64,000 nucleotides of DNA from Streptomyces sp. NBC_00094 (lineage in GTDB: Bacteria; Actinomycetota; Actinomycetes; Streptomycetales; Streptomycetaceae), in contig NZ_JAPEMB010000001.1 in the NCBI RefSeq assembly GCF_026343125.1, positions 8,065,501 to 8,129,500 on the forward strand. The letters run 5' to 3'. The notes under the pieces were generated by a model that was given only the letters and a program-made list of their open reading frames with translations, was not told where the DNA came from and did not search any database. Position numbers and translations under genes: made by a program. Below, piece by piece: positions 63,901 to 64,000 of the stretch (position 1 is its first letter; every line of letters starts with the position of its first letter).

Positions 63901-64000
63901 AGCGACCGACAGTCCGGGGCCTCTCGAGCTCCTCGGCGTGGACGACTATGTCGGCTGCTATCAGGGTAAATCCGGTGCTTGCAAGGCAGCAGCCATCGAC
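57905..64000 (+). CDS. Rhs/YD-repeat polymorphic toxin (partial)
   Basis: An open frame of at least 2032 residues running off the window. ATG 57905 opens a signal peptide (about 1-39, MNGRPRRNVRPWWQ, then hydrophobic). The N-terminal region has a SpvB/TcaC-like start of beta-propeller: SWSYPIALPEVPGGLKPALG, GYSS. A long series of YD repeats (TFTYDALGRSS, WTYTYDLLGRLTATTDPDKG, EYLYDADGNRLIAR) follows. The hyperconserved core end is REYDPALGRFVSVDPLLAPT, then NGYAYANNSPLTFSDPDGL at 63386-63510. The variable tail after DPDGL (63511-64000, about 163 residues) has no family that I recognise: PIVIVAKNDSVTIQGVYIPT, SYDQNVQSWARATHCTGVE. The toxin activity and its immunity gene would be at or beyond the edge. 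Confidence 0.9.
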   Translation, partial: MNGRPRRNVRPWWQRTALTTALVTMGSLLTGTGGVAIALDDGRGRPELPAAERAHPGTAAPVKPRPAQPRTPNRAPRAAWPKPGAAVVTLQDAADDTARSARLTARPPVKAEGLPLTLTGTGTEITARVVDRTQALAAGVDGLVVTLRRNNPAAGTAAQPVGTQIDYAGFADAYGGGYASRLTLVELPACALTTPTKTECRTQKPVETVNDTETATLTAPTVRVGSAQATVLAAVADDKAVSGSYQATSLTPSATWQTNLNTGDFSWSYPIALPEVPGGLKPALGLGYSSASIDGRTTETNNQSSWAGAGFDLWPGYIERRYKPCADDGVKNADGKEPGDLCWAYDNAFISFNGKGGELVPIGNDEFKLRTDDGTRIKRLTSADRANGDDDNEYWELTDPDGVRYYFGYHRLDGWSTGKRTTNSTWTAPVYGDDTNEPCHASTFETSWCEQAWRWNLDYVIDPRGSAIAYYYTQEKNSYGRNLKAVDDTRYTRGGHLEDIEYGLPSATPYAAKALAKVTFTSGERCLPDSRTTCNSISTDAAYWHDTPWDLNCDAGTDCDQGRLTPSFWTRKRLTGITTQVLNGTGYTNVDSWKLNHRWGTADVNYQLLLDSVQHTGHTGPTTTPAITLPSTTFGYTQLANRLDSTGDGYAPFIKERLSTIVDEYGGQTDVNYSAAACDADGLPTPQSNTTRCFPQYLGGSPTEDPELHWFNKYVVDAVTTTDRTGGAPDQVTRYTYLGPAAWHYDDDDGLTKEKHKTWAQWRGYGQVRVKTGGQGGDAAMKSQSDSYFLRGMDGDRAGPSGGTKSVTVALPTGEGAAITDHEAFAGTLYKTVGYSGNVGKALTKSVSRPWRHETAKKTRSWGTITANITGITHTKSWTSLDDGAGADWRTTSVTTTYDTVAGRVTKIDDTGDDSTPADDQCTVTTYATNTAKNILKLPSRVETVAKGCGEPVDRAKDVISDIRTAYDGGTYGAAPTKGDVTVTALLKSHDGTTARYLESGATFDGYGRALTSTDLTADVTVTGAGTPVRTPRTDGRTTTTSRTPATGFVTKTVATTPPAKAGDATTALVNTITHDPLRGLPLTQTDANGKVTTFTYDALGRSSKIWLADRATTLAPSYEFTYLIEENKPVAVVTKGIGPGGGQIAMYTLYDGYLRKRQTQEPGPQSGRLITDTFYDERGLPTKSFDTYYTEGTPEPKVFQPTDALSVETQTRTTYDGVGRPVSTEHIAGNGDGGASLGTTQTLYGGDRTTVIPPEGGTATTTLTDARGRTTELRQHHTRSATASYDTTHYAYTPRGELATLTDEAGNEWTYTYDLLGRLTATTDPDKGSGTRRYDDRGQLVTTTDDGPVDLHHIYDGLGRRTELRENSATGTLRAKWVYDTISGAKGHAAESTRYVGTNAYTSKVVAYDRLYRVTRSSVTIPANEDDALDGTYTSTTSYNGDGTLSAAGLPAAGSQPAMALAFTYEAQTLRPVAVSGSQGLAATTSYSLTGKPLQHELSQNAGKKIWATNTYEWGTQRLATARVDRQDVPGVDRHDTYRYDQSGNILAVSDVSRSGTDNQCFTYDHLRRLTKAWTQPVPTCAAEPSGGIVGGPAPYWHSYTYDVTGNRTGETVHDITGNAAKNTVRTYTYPDPGSPRPHAVTAIGQIGPGGTAQDTYSYNALGNTERRSVAGTTQRLDWDPEGRLAKVTKPVAGAADDITEYLYDADGNRLIARTSKETTLYLGSSRVTLPKGATTAKATRIADLGGGHQAVIEDDGSVSFTIADHLGTGELSIKATNQQLTQRRSLPFGGVRGTAPSNWPGAQGFVGGEDDSTSTGLQHLGAREYDPALGRFVSVDPLLAPTDPQSLNGYAYANNSPLTFSDPDGLRCIHGAPGGGADGICAGVPGDKDGVVNGTSNNCPTSFTSCNQTAAAMAEEAKKSGTYGRKPIVIVAKNDSVTIQGVYIPTQAELAEVFPYYSERLSYDQNVQSWARATHCTGVEKAGSDFCQAFAKLGQFGATDSPGPLELLGVDDYVGCYQGKSGACKAAAID

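Noticed and set aside
1..64000. CRISPR arrays, rRNA genes, full tRNA genes and riboswitches
   Set aside because: None were seen on reading both strands; no regular spaced direct repeats and no folded tRNA cloverleaf could be supported.

Overview
The window is very GC-rich, uses GTG/TTG starts, links genes by ATGA/GTGA stop-start overlaps, and carries families typical of actinomycetes (mycothiol-dependent maleylpyruvate isomerase fold, SpoIIE phosphatase with a built-in anti-sigma-type kinase domain, DUF6221, NB-ARC/WD40 protein). It is most likely a Streptomyces chromosome; the density of insertion sequences, relics and pseudogenes in the middle suggests a chromosome arm.

1-6.9 kb: a sugar-type ABC importer operon on the minus strand (ATPase cut by the window edge, two permeases, a mandelate racemase/enolase-superfamily enzyme, a binding lipoprotein), faced by two GntR-type regulators on the plus strand. 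Matching operator-like sites lie before the binding-protein gene and the first regulator. 6.9-10.3 kb: a GH35 beta-galactosidase and a lone sugar-binding lipoprotein, both preceded by LacI-type palindromes. 10.7-14.8 kb: a large membrane SpoIIE phosphatase followed by a lone iron/polyamine-type binding lipoprotein. 16-19.5 kb: a membrane-tethered STAND (NB-ARC) ATPase with a long WD40 propeller region.

15-31 kb is a zone of damage: ISL3 and IS5 transposases and relics, frameshifted genes, and a serine recombinase whose insertion cut a phosphotransferase gene, with ordinary genes between (maleylpyruvate isomerase-like protein, nucleotidyltransferase, EamA exporter divergent from a LysR regulator).

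31.4-42.3 kb is a compact minus-strand cluster, mostly joined by 4-base overlaps: ABC exporter, triple-Nudix protein, SAM methyltransferase, MFS exporter, PCMT-like methyltransferase, LuxR-type regulator, HIT protein, second SAM methyltransferase, Nudix-phosphotransferase fusion and DEDDh exonuclease. The content suggests making or handling, then exporting, a nucleotide-, nucleoside- or peptide-derived small molecule; I do not recognise it as a named system. Upstream lie a broken IMP dehydrogenase (guaB-like) relic and a frameshifted phosphotransferase gene.

44-53 kb mixes an ACP-thioesterase protein with a collection of small immunity-type genes (SMI1/KNR4, barstar-like, Imm53, unknowns). 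Its core is three abutting insertion sequences (48581-53105), each enclosing a passenger gene between its terminal repeats. 53.4-64 kb: a secreted LamG protein and an Rhs/YD-repeat protein with a variable C-terminal tail that runs off the window. The immunity genes and the Rhs protein together look like a polymorphic-toxin locus whose immunity stock is being moved by insertion sequences.
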